This document shows positions 9,197-17,112 of a DNA stretch of 57,776 nucleotides, piece by piece. Below the pieces are notes generated by a model. That model was not told the origin of the DNA, ran no database searches, and was given only the letters and a program-made list of their open reading frames with translations. Source of the stretch: Thiobacillus sp. 63-78 (lineage in GTDB: Bacteria; Pseudomonadota; Gammaproteobacteria; Burkholderiales; Thiobacillaceae); NCBI GenBank assembly GCA_001899765.1, contig MKWM01000050.1:1-57776 (forward strand). Reading direction: 5' to 3'. The number at the start of each line of letters is the position of its first letter. Position 1 is the first letter of the stretch. Position numbers and translations under genes: made by a program.

Positions 9197-10682
9197 CTAG
9201 ATTTTCAACTGGTCCAGCAGCGCGATCCCCCACGCCACCCCGAAGCCGTTGGCGTCGCTCATCACCGCGCCCAATCCGCCCTTGCAACTGTGGCCGGACA
9301 GATCCATGTGCAGCCACGGCGTGTCACCGACGAAGCGCGACAGGAAGCGGGTGGCGAGGATGTGGTCGGCCTCGCCTTCCATGCTGCACTGCTTGACGTC
9401 GGCCACGGTCGAATCGAGCGCGCTGTCGTAATCCTCGGGATAGGGGAAGACGACGATGCGTTCGCCGCTTGCGGTGGCCGCGCGCGAGGCCGAATGGGCG
9501 AGCGCGCTCGAGGTGGCGAACACGCCGGACATGCGGCTGCCGAGCGCGTAGTGCATCGAGCCGGTGAGCGTGGCGAAATCGGCGATCAGCGCGGGCTTGC
9601 TTCGGGCGGCCAGCGTCAGCGTGTCGGCGAGCACCATGCGGCCTTCAGCATCGGTGTGGACGACTTCGATGGTCGTGCCGTTCAATGCCTTGACCACTTC
9701 GTTCTGCCGGTAGGCCTGCGGGCCGATGTGGTTTTCGGCGAGCGCGACCCAGCCTTCCAGCGCGAGCGGCAGCTTCATCCTTGAGGCCGCCGCCAGGATG
9801 CCGAGCACCACCGCCGAGCCGTTCATGTCCTCGTGCATGCCCTGCATGTATTTGGCGGGCTTGAGGTTGTGGCCGCCGGTGTCAAAGCAGATCCCCTTGC
9901 CGACGAAAGCCACCTTCTTCCCCGCCCCCTGACCCCTGACCCCTGACCCCTGATCCCTTTTTCTGTCCCTGATACCTGATCCGCACGATCGCCGCGTCCT
10001 TCGCCGGCGAGCCCTGCGCCACCGCGCAGAACGCGCCGGCGCCCATCTTCTTCAGCGTGTCGAAAGCGTATTCCTCGACCGTCCAGCCGTACTGCCTGGC
10101 CAGTGCCTTGATGCGTTTGCGGTAGACGCCGGGGGTGAGTTCGTCCGGTCCCTGCACGGTGAGGCTGCGGGTGAGCGTGTTGCCCTCGGCCAGCGCCCGC
10201 ACACGGACAAAGCCGCCGGCCGGTTTGTAGCCGAACAGTTGCACGGCCTTGAGCACTGCATCGGTTTTCGATTTGCGCGACGGCAGCGGCACGGCATTGA
10301 CCAGCGCGGCATACGCCGCCGCCTCGGCGGCACGTGCCTTGAATGCTTCCTCGCCGAACACCGCCAGCGTCAGCGATTTCGGATGCTCGGCCATCAGCAG
10401 GGCCAGCGCCTTGCGCATCTGTTCATGGGTCTCGAAGGTGCCGGCATCGGCCTCGATCATGGTGAACACTACGAGCGCACCGCCTGCCAACTGCACCGCC
10501 ACCGGCGACTTCGCCAGTGCGGCGGTCTTGAGATCGCGCCGTTTCATCGCGGCCTTGAGTTCGGTGCTGCCCGGCACATCGGGCAGCGTTTTCGATACCG
10601 GCAATATCATCAAGACATGGCTTGCCGCCTCGATCGATCCGGCAGTGATTTCCTGTTTTTTTTCAATCAGTTCAGGTAGCAC
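9197..10682 (-). pseudogene. M17 leucyl aminopeptidase family gene split by a frame change at a heptamer repeat
   Basis: An M17 metallo-aminopeptidase that would release N-terminal amino acids in the cytoplasm, here in two reading frames. The N-terminal domain runs from a GTG at 10682 (GAAGGA ribosome site) to RIRYQ near 9970, then reads into the repeat and out of frame to a stop at 9882. The catalytic domain resumes in another frame from KKVAFVGKGICFDTGG (about 9919) to 9197 and has all the metal and active-site stretches: VGKG, FDTGG, HEDMNG and the signature HTDAEGRMVL. The switch falls on four exact TCAGGGG copies at 9926-9953. By frame arithmetic, one heptamer fewer would join the two parts in one frame without a stop. 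It may therefore be phase variable, truly broken, or a sequencing error. Divergent from pdhA. Confidence 0.8.
9926..9953 (-). repeat. Four tandem TCAGGGG heptamers inside the aminopeptidase gene
   Basis: On the minus strand four exact copies of TCAGGGG lie head to tail, followed upstream by decayed relatives to about 9980. The block falls between the N-terminal and catalytic domains of the M17 gene. All three minus-strand frames through the repeat are open and give the cyclic peptide SGVRGQG. Confidence 0.92.
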
Positions 10683-10793
10683 GAGCGTTCCTTCAGGGTA
10701 GCGTTTTCTTGATGGTTGGCAGGGTTTGCCGGATAATTGCGCGTTTGAATTTTTCCGGCGCTTTTTCCGAGCCCGTCCATCAAGGGTAACCGA

Positions 10794-11795
10794 ATGAAGA
10801 TTGAAGACAAACAACGCGTGCTGCGCGAAATGGTGTTGCACCGCCGTTTTGAGGAGCGCTGCTACCAGGCCTACATCGAACGCAAGATCGGCGGCTTCCT
10901 CCATCTGTATCCCGGCCAGGAAGCCTGCTGCAACGGCGTGATGGAAGCCGCGCGCCCCGGCCACGACTACGTGATCACCGGCTACCGCGACCACGTGCAC
11001 GCGATCAAGTGCGGCGCCGATCCCAGGGAAGTCATGGCCGAGCTGTACGGCAAGGAAACCGGATCGAGCAAGGGCCGCGGCGGCTCGATGCACATCTTCG
11101 ACGCCGCCCACCACTTCATGGGCGGCTACGCGCTGGTGGGCGGCCCCTTCCCGCTGGCAGCCGGCATCGCCAAGGCGATTCAGCTGAAAGGCGGCGACGA
11201 GATCGCCATCTGCTTTCTCGGCGACGCCGCCAACAACCAGGGGGTGTTCCACGAGACCATGAACATGGCGGCGCTATGGAAGCTGCCGGTACTGTTCGTC
11301 TGCGAGAACAACCTCTACGGCATCGGCACCTCGATCGAGCGCTCCACCGCCGTGGTGCACCAGCACAAGCGCGTCGCCGCCTACAACATCCCGGCCGACG
11401 AGTGCGACGGCCAGGACATCGAAATCGTCTACGAGCATGCGCGCCGCGCGGTCGACCACGTGCGTTCGGGCAACGGCCCCTATTTCCTCGAACTGATGAC
11501 CTACCGCTACCGCGGCCACTCGATGTCCGATTCGCGCGGCTACCGCTCGCGCGAGGAAGAGGAACTGTGGAAGCAGCGCGACCCCATCTTCATCCTGCGC
11601 GACCGCCTGATCGAGGACGGCGCCCTGACCATGGCCGGGTTCGAGGCACTGGAAAAGGAAACCGATGCCTACATCGAGAACGAAGTGATCAAGTTCGCCG
11701 AGGAATCGCCCGAGCCGCGTGTCGAGGATCTCGAAAAATATGTTCTCGCCGACCGTGACACCCAGCTCCCCTGGATCACGGGCAAGGCCGCTTAA
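10794..11795 (+). CDS. pdhA: Pyruvate dehydrogenase E1 component, alpha subunit
   Basis: Alpha subunit of the TPP-dependent E1 of the pyruvate dehydrogenase complex, which decarboxylates pyruvate and passes the acetyl group to lipoyl-E2. The 333-residue protein has GYRDHVHAI, the loop GSSKGRGGSMH, and the TPP-binding stretch GDAANNQGVFHETMNMAALW ending in CENN. The phosphorylation-loop-like YRGHSMSDSRGYRS is also present. Length fits a two-subunit E1, not the fused AceE type. ATG at 10794 follows a weak AAGGGT site. pdhB begins 20 bases after its stop, so they form an operon. It is divergent from the aminopeptidase gene across a 111-base gap that should hold both promoters. Confidence 0.95.
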   Translation: MKIEDKQRVLREMVLHRRFEERCYQAYIERKIGGFLHLYPGQEACCNGVMEAARPGHDYVITGYRDHVHAIKCGADPREVMAELYGKETGSSKGRGGSMHIFDAAHHFMGGYALVGGPFPLAAGIAKAIQLKGGDEIAICFLGDAANNQGVFHETMNMAALWKLPVLFVCENNLYGIGTSIERSTAVVHQHKRVAAYNIPADECDGQDIEIVYEHARRAVDHVRSGNGPYFLELMTYRYRGHSMSDSRGYRSREEEELWKQRDPIFILRDRLIEDGALTMAGFEALEKETDAYIENEVIKFAEESPEPRVEDLEKYVLADRDTQLPWITGKAA

Positions 11796-11815
11796 AGGTT
11801 TGAGGAAAAAACAGC

Positions 11816-12799
11816 ATGGCAAACATCATGTACTGGGAGGCGATCCAGCGCGCCCACGACGAAGAAATGGCGCGCGATCCACTGGTCATCTGCATGGGTG
11901 AGGACATTGGCGTCGCCGGCGGCACCTACAAGGCCACCAAGGGCCTGTACGAGAAATACGGCCCGCTGCGGGTGATGGACACGCCGATTTCCGAAGGCGG
12001 TTTCACCGGCCTCGGCATCGGCGCCTCCTTCCTCGGCGTGCGCCCCGTCATCGAAATCATGTCGGTCAACTTCGCCTGGCTGGCGATGGACCAGATGTTC
12101 AACTCGGCGGCCAAGGTGCGCTACATGTCGGGCGGCCAGCTGACCGCGCCGTGCGTCTTCCGTTCCGCCGGCGGCGCCGCGCACCAGCTCGGTGCGCAGC
12201 ACTCGGCGCGCATGGAAAAAGTGTTCATGGGCATCGCCGGCCTGCGCGTGGTGACGCCGTCCAACCCCAAACAGGCCTACGGTCTCTTGAAATCGGCGAT
12301 CCGCTGCGACGATCCGGTGTTCATCAACGAACACGAGCTGATGTACAACATGAAGGGCGAAGTGCCGGACGGCGAATACTTCCACCCGCTGGAAGGCTCG
12401 GAAGTCACGCGCTCCGGCACCGACGTCACGCTGTTCGGCTACAACATCTCGGTGCACTGGTGCCTCAAGGCCGCCGAAATCCTCGACAAGCAGTACGGCA
12501 TCTCGGCCGAGGTGATCGACCTGTATTCGCTGTCGCCGCTGGATCGCGCCGGCATCAAGGCATCGGTCAGCAAGACCCACCGCGCCGTCATCGCCGAAGA
12601 AGACGAAGCGCCGGTCGGCGTCGGCGCCGAAGTCATCGCCCTCATCAACGAGGAATGCTTCTTCGAACTCGACGCCGCCCCGGTGCGCGTACATTCCGCG
12701 CTGGTGCCGCAGCCCTACAACCATACGCTGGAAAAGGCGGCGATCCCGGATCACGAGGATGTGGTGAAGGCGGTGTTGAAGATGTTCGGAAAGGCTTGA
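11816..12799 (+). CDS. pdhB: Pyruvate dehydrogenase E1 component, beta subunit
   Basis: Beta subunit of pyruvate dehydrogenase E1; it completes the TPP site with the alpha subunit. The 327-residue protein shows the usual features: VICMGEDIGVAGGTYKATKG with the catalytic Glu, DTPISEGGFTGLGIGA, MDQMFNSAAKVRYMSGGQ and AEEDEAPVGVGAEV. It begins MANIMYWEAIQRAHDEEM after pdhA. A TCAGGG repeat block starts two bases after its stop codon, and the S23-type gene intervenes before the E2-E3 gene, which breaks the normal pdhB-E2 junction. Confidence 0.95.
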   Translation: MANIMYWEAIQRAHDEEMARDPLVICMGEDIGVAGGTYKATKGLYEKYGPLRVMDTPISEGGFTGLGIGASFLGVRPVIEIMSVNFAWLAMDQMFNSAAKVRYMSGGQLTAPCVFRSAGGAAHQLGAQHSARMEKVFMGIAGLRVVTPSNPKQAYGLLKSAIRCDDPVFINEHELMYNMKGEVPDGEYFHPLEGSEVTRSGTDVTLFGYNISVHWCLKAAEILDKQYGISAEVIDLYSLSPLDRAGIKASVSKTHRAVIAEEDEAPVGVGAEVIALINEECFFELDAAPVRVHSALVPQPYNHTLEKAAIPDHEDVVKAVLKMFGKA

Positions 12800-12800
12800 G

Positions 12801-12830
12801 GGATCAGGGGTCAGGATTCAGGGGTCAGGG
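12801..12830 (+). repeat. TCAGGG-type repeat, left arm of an inverted pair
   Basis: A 30-base block made of TCAGGGG, TCAGGAT and TCAGGG units between pdhB and the S23-type gene. It contains the 19-mer CAGGGGTCAGGATTCAGGG at 12805-12823, found again in inverted orientation at 13205-13223 and directly at 50019-50037. Its last unit also provides the CAGGGAG ribosome site for the GTG at 12832. Confidence 0.92.
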
Positions 12831-12831
12831 A

Positions 12832-13203
12832 GTGAACAACTACCGTGATCTGAAGGTCTGGCAGATGGCGATGACGCTGACAGAAGCCATCTACCGGGCT
12901 ACCGAATCCTTCCCCTCCCGGGAAACCTACGCGTTGGCCAATCAGCTTCAACGTGCAGCCGTTTCCATTCCCTCGAATATTGCCGAAGGTCACGCAAGAA
13001 GTTCGACGAAGGATTACTTGCGTTTTGTTTCGATTTCGCAGGGTTCGCTTGCTGAAGCAGAAACGCAGCTCGAACTCGCGCACCGGCTTGGATATATTCC
13101 GGAAGCCGTGTTGCATGGCTTGTTTGAACAGACAAACGAAATTGGTCGCATGTTGCACGGTCTGAGAAGCGCGCTGACCGCAAAACTATCTCCAACCCCC
13201 TGA
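12832..13203 (+). CDS. Four-helix-bundle protein of the S23 (23S rRNA intervening sequence) family
   Basis: A 123-residue all-helical protein with the S23 family pattern NNYRDLKVWQMAMTLTEAIY, FPSRETYALANQLQRAAVSI, PSNIAEGHARSSTKDYLRF and SLAEAETQLELAHRLGYI. The family is best known from intervening sequences in 23S rRNA genes; it is structurally related to Avd of diversity-generating retroelements, and its function is unknown. The GTG at 12832 is preceded by CAGGGAG. It lies inside the pdh operon between pdhB and the E2-E3 gene and is bracketed by TCAGGG repeats in inverted orientation. Base composition is visibly less GC-rich than its neighbours. The placement suggests an inserted cassette (inference). 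Confidence 0.88.
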   Translation: MNNYRDLKVWQMAMTLTEAIYRATESFPSRETYALANQLQRAAVSIPSNIAEGHARSSTKDYLRFVSISQGSLAEAETQLELAHRLGYIPEAVLHGLFEQTNEIGRMLHGLRSALTAKLSPTP

Positions 13204-13229
13204 TCCCTGAATCCTGACCCCTGAATCCT
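13201..13229 (-). repeat. TCAGGG-type repeat, right arm of the inverted pair
   Basis: A 29-base block that starts in the stop codon of the S23-type gene and ends one base before the ATG of the E2-E3 gene. Positions 13205-13223 are the exact reverse complement of 12805-12823. Positions 13201-13225 match, as the reverse complement, positions 50017-50041 in front of psd over 25 bases. Confidence 0.92.
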
Positions 13230-16200
13230 ATGAATCATTACGCCATCACGATGCCCCAGCTCTCGGACACCATGACCGAGGGCGTGGTCGTCACCTGGGA
13301 AAAGCAGGCCGGCGACCGCGTCGAGCGCGGCGATATCGTCGCCACGGTCGAGACCGACAAGGCCATCATGGACGTCGAGGTGTTCAAGGCCGGCTACCTC
13401 GCCGGCCCATTGGCTGAAATCGGCGCGACCATCGCCGTCGGCGCGGCGCTCGGCTACATCACCGACACCGCCGGCGACGTGGCGATTGCCGCCGGCGAAG
13501 TGGTGGCGGAAAAGGCGCAGACCGAGATGATCCCGCACCACGCCGGCACGCCCATCGTGATGCCGCAGCTGTCGGACACCATGACCGAAGGCGTCGTCGT
13601 CACCTGGGAGAAGCAACCGGGTGACGTCATCAAGCGCGGCGATATCGTCGCCACCGTGGAAACCGACAAGGCCATCATGGACGTGGAAGTGTTCCAGGAA
13701 GGCTATCTTTCAGGCCCGATCGCCGACGTCGGCAGCGTGGTCGAGGTCGGCCACCCGATGGCCTTCATCGTCGACGACGCGTCCAAGGCCAACGACACCG
13801 GCGTGACGATTTCCGCGGACCACAAGGTCAAGGACACCCACAAGGTCGCGCCGCCGTCGGCCGACAAACCGGCCCACCTCCCCATTCCCAAGACCGCGCC
13901 CGCTCAGGTGGCCGCTACCGGCGCCATGCCTCCCGTGCCACGCCCGCAGGGCCGTCAGGCCACTCCCTATGCGCGCAAGGTCGCCGGGCAGCTGGGCGTG
14001 AACCTCGCCGGACTCGCCGGCAGCGGCCCGTCCGGCGTCATCGTCTCCGCCGACGTGGCGCGCGCGCGTCCGAGCATGGCCGAAGTCGCCCACGCGCTGC
14101 CGCAGGTCGACGTACCGGGCCAGGGCCGCGCGATGACCTCGATGGAAAAGGCGGTGAGCCACGCGATGACCGCCTCGCTCACGCTGCCGACTTTCAACGT
14201 CACGGTGAACATCAATACCGCCGCGCTGACCGCCGCCGCCAAGGCGAAGAAAGTCTCGGTAACCGTGGCGATCGCCAAGGCCTGTTCGGTGGCGATGGCG
14301 AAGTTCCCGCGCATGAACTGGGCCTATCAGCCGATCGACAAGCTGGTCGAACGCAGCCACCACGACTTCGGCGTGGCGGTGATGTCGAACGACGGCGGTC
14401 TGGTGGTGCCGATCCTGCACGGCATCGAGAAGAAGCCACTGGAAGCGCTGCAGAGCGACTGGACCGGCCTGGTCGAGCGCGCACGGGTGCGCAAGCTGGC
14501 TCCGGCCGAGTATGCCAACCCCACCTTCACGATTTCCAACATGGGCATGCTGGGGGTGTCGCACTTCACCGCGATCCCCACCCCCGGCATCTCGGCGATC
14601 CTGGCGATCGCCGCGAATGGCCCTCAAGGAACCCCGTTCACCATCACCGGCGACCACCGTGTGCTAAACGGCGCCGACGTCGCGCTGTATCTCGCCACGC
14701 TGAAGCAGACCATCGAGGCGCCTGAAGGATGGATTCAGGGGTCAGGGGTCGGGGGTCAGGGAACGGCGGCTGAAGCCGTTGCCGGCGCAACCGCCACCAT
14801 CAGCGCTCCGGTGTCGCCGATTCCCGAAGGCAACTGGGATGTGCAGGTCGTCGTCGTCGGCGGCGGCCCTGGCGGCGAGGACTGCGCGCGCGACCTGGCC
14901 GATCATGGCATCAAGGTCATGATGGTCAACAACGAACCCTTCCCCGGCGGCGAATGCCTGTGGCGCGGCTGCATCCCCTCCAAGGCCTGGCGCGCCGCGG
15001 CGGACAACATCCGCAACCGCGCGCACGACGCCGAGATGGGCGTCGACGGCACGAATACGCCGAAGCTCAACTGGGAACAGGTCGAGAAGCACCGCCGCTG
15101 GGTGCAGACCAGCCGCGGCGAGATGGCGCTGAAAGCCGACAAGGGAATGAAGATCGACGTGCGCGAAGGCTACGGCGAATTCGTCGATACCCACACGCTG
15201 AAGATCACCCCGGTCGAGGGCGAGCCCTATCAAGTGACATTCGGCGCGGCGGTCATCGCCACCGGCGCCCCCGCCTTCGTGCCGCCGATTCCGGGCGCGC
15301 GTGAGAATCTGGCGAGCGGCGGCGTGGTCACCTCCGACACCATCTGGAACCTTGCCGCACCGCCGAAGAGGCTCGGCATCGTCGGCGGCGGCGTCATCGG
15401 CGTCGAGATGGCGCAGATCTTCCGCGACTTCGGCGCCGAGGTGCTGATGCTGGAACGTCAAGACCGTCTCCTGCCCGAAACCGAAGAGGAGATCGCCAAG
15501 CACCTGATCACCCTGCTGGAGAAGGAAATCACCGTTGTCACCAGTGCCGACATCAAGGAAATCGGCGGCACGCCCGGCGCGATGACGCTACGCTACGCCA
15601 ATAAAGAAGGGGTCGAATCGACCTTCGACTGCGAGGTCATCCTGGTGGCCACCGGCAAGCGCCCTGATACCCGCAAGCTCAACCTCGACAAGCTTGGCGT
15701 CGAACTCGACGGCGCCGCGATCAAGGTCAATGCGCATTGCCAGACCAGCGTCCCGCACGTCTATGCGGTGGGCGACGTGATCGGCGGCTACATGCTGGCC
15801 CACACGGCCGCGACGCAGGGCCGCGTCGCGGCCGGCAACCTGCTCGGCCACGCCAGCGTGTACGACCAGGACCGCGACTGCGGCGTCACCTTCTCGCGCC
15901 CGCAGGCCGGCTTCGTCGGCTTGAGCGTCGCGCAGGCCAAGGCCAAGGGTATCGACGCGGTGGAAGCCAAGATGCCGATGAGCATCGACGCCAAGGCGAT
16001 GATCACCGGCGAAACCGAGGGCATGATCAAGCTGGTGGCCGACAAGGCCAGCGGCCGCATCATCGGCGTGCACTACCTCGCCGACCATACCGACACCCTG
16101 ATCGGCACCGGCGTGATGATGGTGGCGGGCGAGATGACGCTGACCCAGGTGGCGAAGGCCATCTTCCCGCACCCGACGCAGACCGAGCTGTTCGGTGAAC

Positions 16201-16247
16201 TGGCGCGGCGGCTGTTAAACCGGCTGCGGCGGACAGCGAAGAAATAA
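13230..16247 (+). CDS. Fused pyruvate dehydrogenase E2 (dihydrolipoamide acetyltransferase) and E3 (dihydrolipoamide dehydrogenase)
   Basis: A 1005-residue fusion. Domains in order: two near-identical lipoyl domains (about 1-78 and 108-185; lipoyl lysines 44 and 147 in ETDKAIMDVEVF), a peripheral-subunit-binding domain (about 244-280, TPYARKVAGQLGVNLAGLAG), the acetyltransferase domain (about 300-498), a linker (501-511), then a complete flavoprotein E3 (about 535-1005). E3 has VVVVGGGPGGEDCARDLADHG, the redox pair Cys576/Cys581 in GGECLWRGCIPSK, a NAD-binding GIVGGGVIGVEMAQ and C-terminal HPTQTE. The usual E2 motif DHRxxDG reads DHRVLNG, so the Asp is Asn480; chloroplast E2 also lacks this Asp. 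The linker is translated from a TCAGGG repeat. The ATG at 13230 directly follows another copy, leaving no normal ribosome site. Last gene of the pdh operon. Confidence 0.93.
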   Translation: MNHYAITMPQLSDTMTEGVVVTWEKQAGDRVERGDIVATVETDKAIMDVEVFKAGYLAGPLAEIGATIAVGAALGYITDTAGDVAIAAGEVVAEKAQTEMIPHHAGTPIVMPQLSDTMTEGVVVTWEKQPGDVIKRGDIVATVETDKAIMDVEVFQEGYLSGPIADVGSVVEVGHPMAFIVDDASKANDTGVTISADHKVKDTHKVAPPSADKPAHLPIPKTAPAQVAATGAMPPVPRPQGRQATPYARKVAGQLGVNLAGLAGSGPSGVIVSADVARARPSMAEVAHALPQVDVPGQGRAMTSMEKAVSHAMTASLTLPTFNVTVNINTAALTAAAKAKKVSVTVAIAKACSVAMAKFPRMNWAYQPIDKLVERSHHDFGVAVMSNDGGLVVPILHGIEKKPLEALQSDWTGLVERARVRKLAPAEYANPTFTISNMGMLGVSHFTAIPTPGISAILAIAANGPQGTPFTITGDHRVLNGADVALYLATLKQTIEAPEGWIQGSGVGGQGTAAEAVAGATATISAPVSPIPEGNWDVQVVVVGGGPGGEDCARDLADHGIKVMMVNNEPFPGGECLWRGCIPSKAWRAAADNIRNRAHDAEMGVDGTNTPKLNWEQVEKHRRWVQTSRGEMALKADKGMKIDVREGYGEFVDTHTLKITPVEGEPYQVTFGAAVIATGAPAFVPPIPGARENLASGGVVTSDTIWNLAAPPKRLGIVGGGVIGVEMAQIFRDFGAEVLMLERQDRLLPETEEEIAKHLITLLEKEITVVTSADIKEIGGTPGAMTLRYANKEGVESTFDCEVILVATGKRPDTRKLNLDKLGVELDGAAIKVNAHCQTSVPHVYAVGDVIGGYMLAHTAATQGRVAAGNLLGHASVYDQDRDCGVTFSRPQAGFVGLSVAQAKAKGIDAVEAKMPMSIDAKAMITGETEGMIKLVADKASGRIIGVHYLADHTDTLIGTGVMMVAGEMTLTQVAKAIFPHPTQTELFGELARRLLNRLRRTAKK
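14731..14761 (+). repeat. TCAGGG-type repeat at the E2/E3 junction
   Basis: About four degenerate heptamers (units ending CAGG, CAGG, CGGG, CAGG) lie inside the fusion gene. They are translated as IQGSGVGGQG, a variant of the SGVRGQG peptide, exactly between the last helix of E2 and the E3 part. Confidence 0.9.
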
Positions 16248-16272
16248 AGCCAATCCTCGGAAATCTTTAGCA

Positions 16273-16305
16273 ACGGGCCGCAAATGCGGCCCGTGTCATT
16301 TTTTT
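16273..16305 (+). terminator. Rho-independent terminator of the pdh operon
   Basis: A perfect 9-bp stem, ACGGGCCGC (16273-16281) with GCGGCCCGT (16286-16294), closes a four-base AAAT loop. It is followed by GTCA and a run of seven T. It lies 26 bases after the stop of the E2-E3 gene. Confidence 0.93.
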
Positions 16306-16509
16306 ACCGGGCGCGCTTCCAGACACGTCCGATCTCCAATGCGGGCATGATGAGGGGGTCGTATTTCACTGGCACCCAAGCAGACGCCTCGCGAAATGCT
16401 ACAAATATAAATCAGGCAGCGCGCGGGGCATCGCATCGACGCCCCAGGCTCGCCTTCAAGAGCGGAGAACGTCGTTCTTCAGGTGTGGCAACCACCAAGG
16501 AGAGACACT

Positions 16510-17112
16510 ATGGATACACAATGGAAAGTGGCAGGCACCTATTTCGAAGCCTGCAACTGCGAAGCAGCCTGTCCGTGCGTGTTCACGAGCCCGCCGACGG
16601 ACGGCGAGTGCAACGCGCTGGTCGGCTGGCACATCGATCAAGGGAGCTTCGCCAACACCCGCCTCGATGGACTCAATGTCGCGCTGTTTGCGCACGCACC
16701 GGGACACATGCTGCAGACGAAATGGAAAGTCGCTCTGTACGTTGACGAAAAGGCCGACGCGAGCCAGCAGGATGCGCTGACGAAAATCTTCTCGGGGGCG
16801 GCCGGCGGCCACCTCGCGGCGCTCGGGCCTCTGGTCGGCGAGGTTCTCGGCGTCAGGAGTGCCGCGATCGATTACCGTGCGAACGGCAAACATCGCAGCC
16901 TGACCATTCCCCATCTGGCCGAGATGGAAATCGAAGCGCTGGCAGGCCAAAACGGCGAGGAAGTCACGCTCTCCAAGGTTCCCTTTACAGTGGTTCCGGA
17001 CTATCCGGCAGTGGTGTGCCACTCGAAGCGGCTGAGCTTCCACGATCACGGCTTCGACCTCGAGATTTCGAAAAAGAATGGCTTTTATTCGCCGTTCAAC
17101 TATCAGGCCTGA
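16510..17112 (+). CDS. DUF1326 protein
   Basis: A 200-residue cytoplasmic protein of the DUF1326 family, unknown function. Near the N-terminus it has the family's cysteine cluster EACNCEAACPCVF, which looks suited to metal or thiol chemistry (inference). The ATG at 16510 follows AAGGAGAGACACT, a strong ribosome site. The next gene (DUF2182 membrane protein) starts 35 bases before this one stops, in another frame, so the two are translationally coupled. DUF1326 and DUF2182 genes are a known recurring pair. Confidence 0.88.
   Translation: MDTQWKVAGTYFEACNCEAACPCVFTSPPTDGECNALVGWHIDQGSFANTRLDGLNVALFAHAPGHMLQTKWKVALYVDEKADASQQDALTKIFSGAAGGHLAALGPLVGEVLGVRSAAIDYRANGKHRSLTIPHLAEMEIEALAGQNGEEVTLSKVPFTVVPDYPAVVCHSKRLSFHDHGFDLEISKKNGFYSPFNYQA

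Noticed and set aside
9926-9953. Reading the heptamer block as a minisatellite-like CRISPR or a REP palindrome
   Set aside because: There are no spacers and no dyad within the unit; the copies are direct tandem heptamers.
10683-11252. N-terminal extension of the aminopeptidase frame into pdhA
   Set aside because: It is antisense to pdhA; family similarity begins only near 10682.
12151-12831. Apparent long N-terminal extension of the S23-type protein through pdhB
   Set aside because: The upstream part is an out-of-frame reading of pdhB; the S23 pattern starts only at NNYRDLKVW, right after a GTG with a ribosome site.
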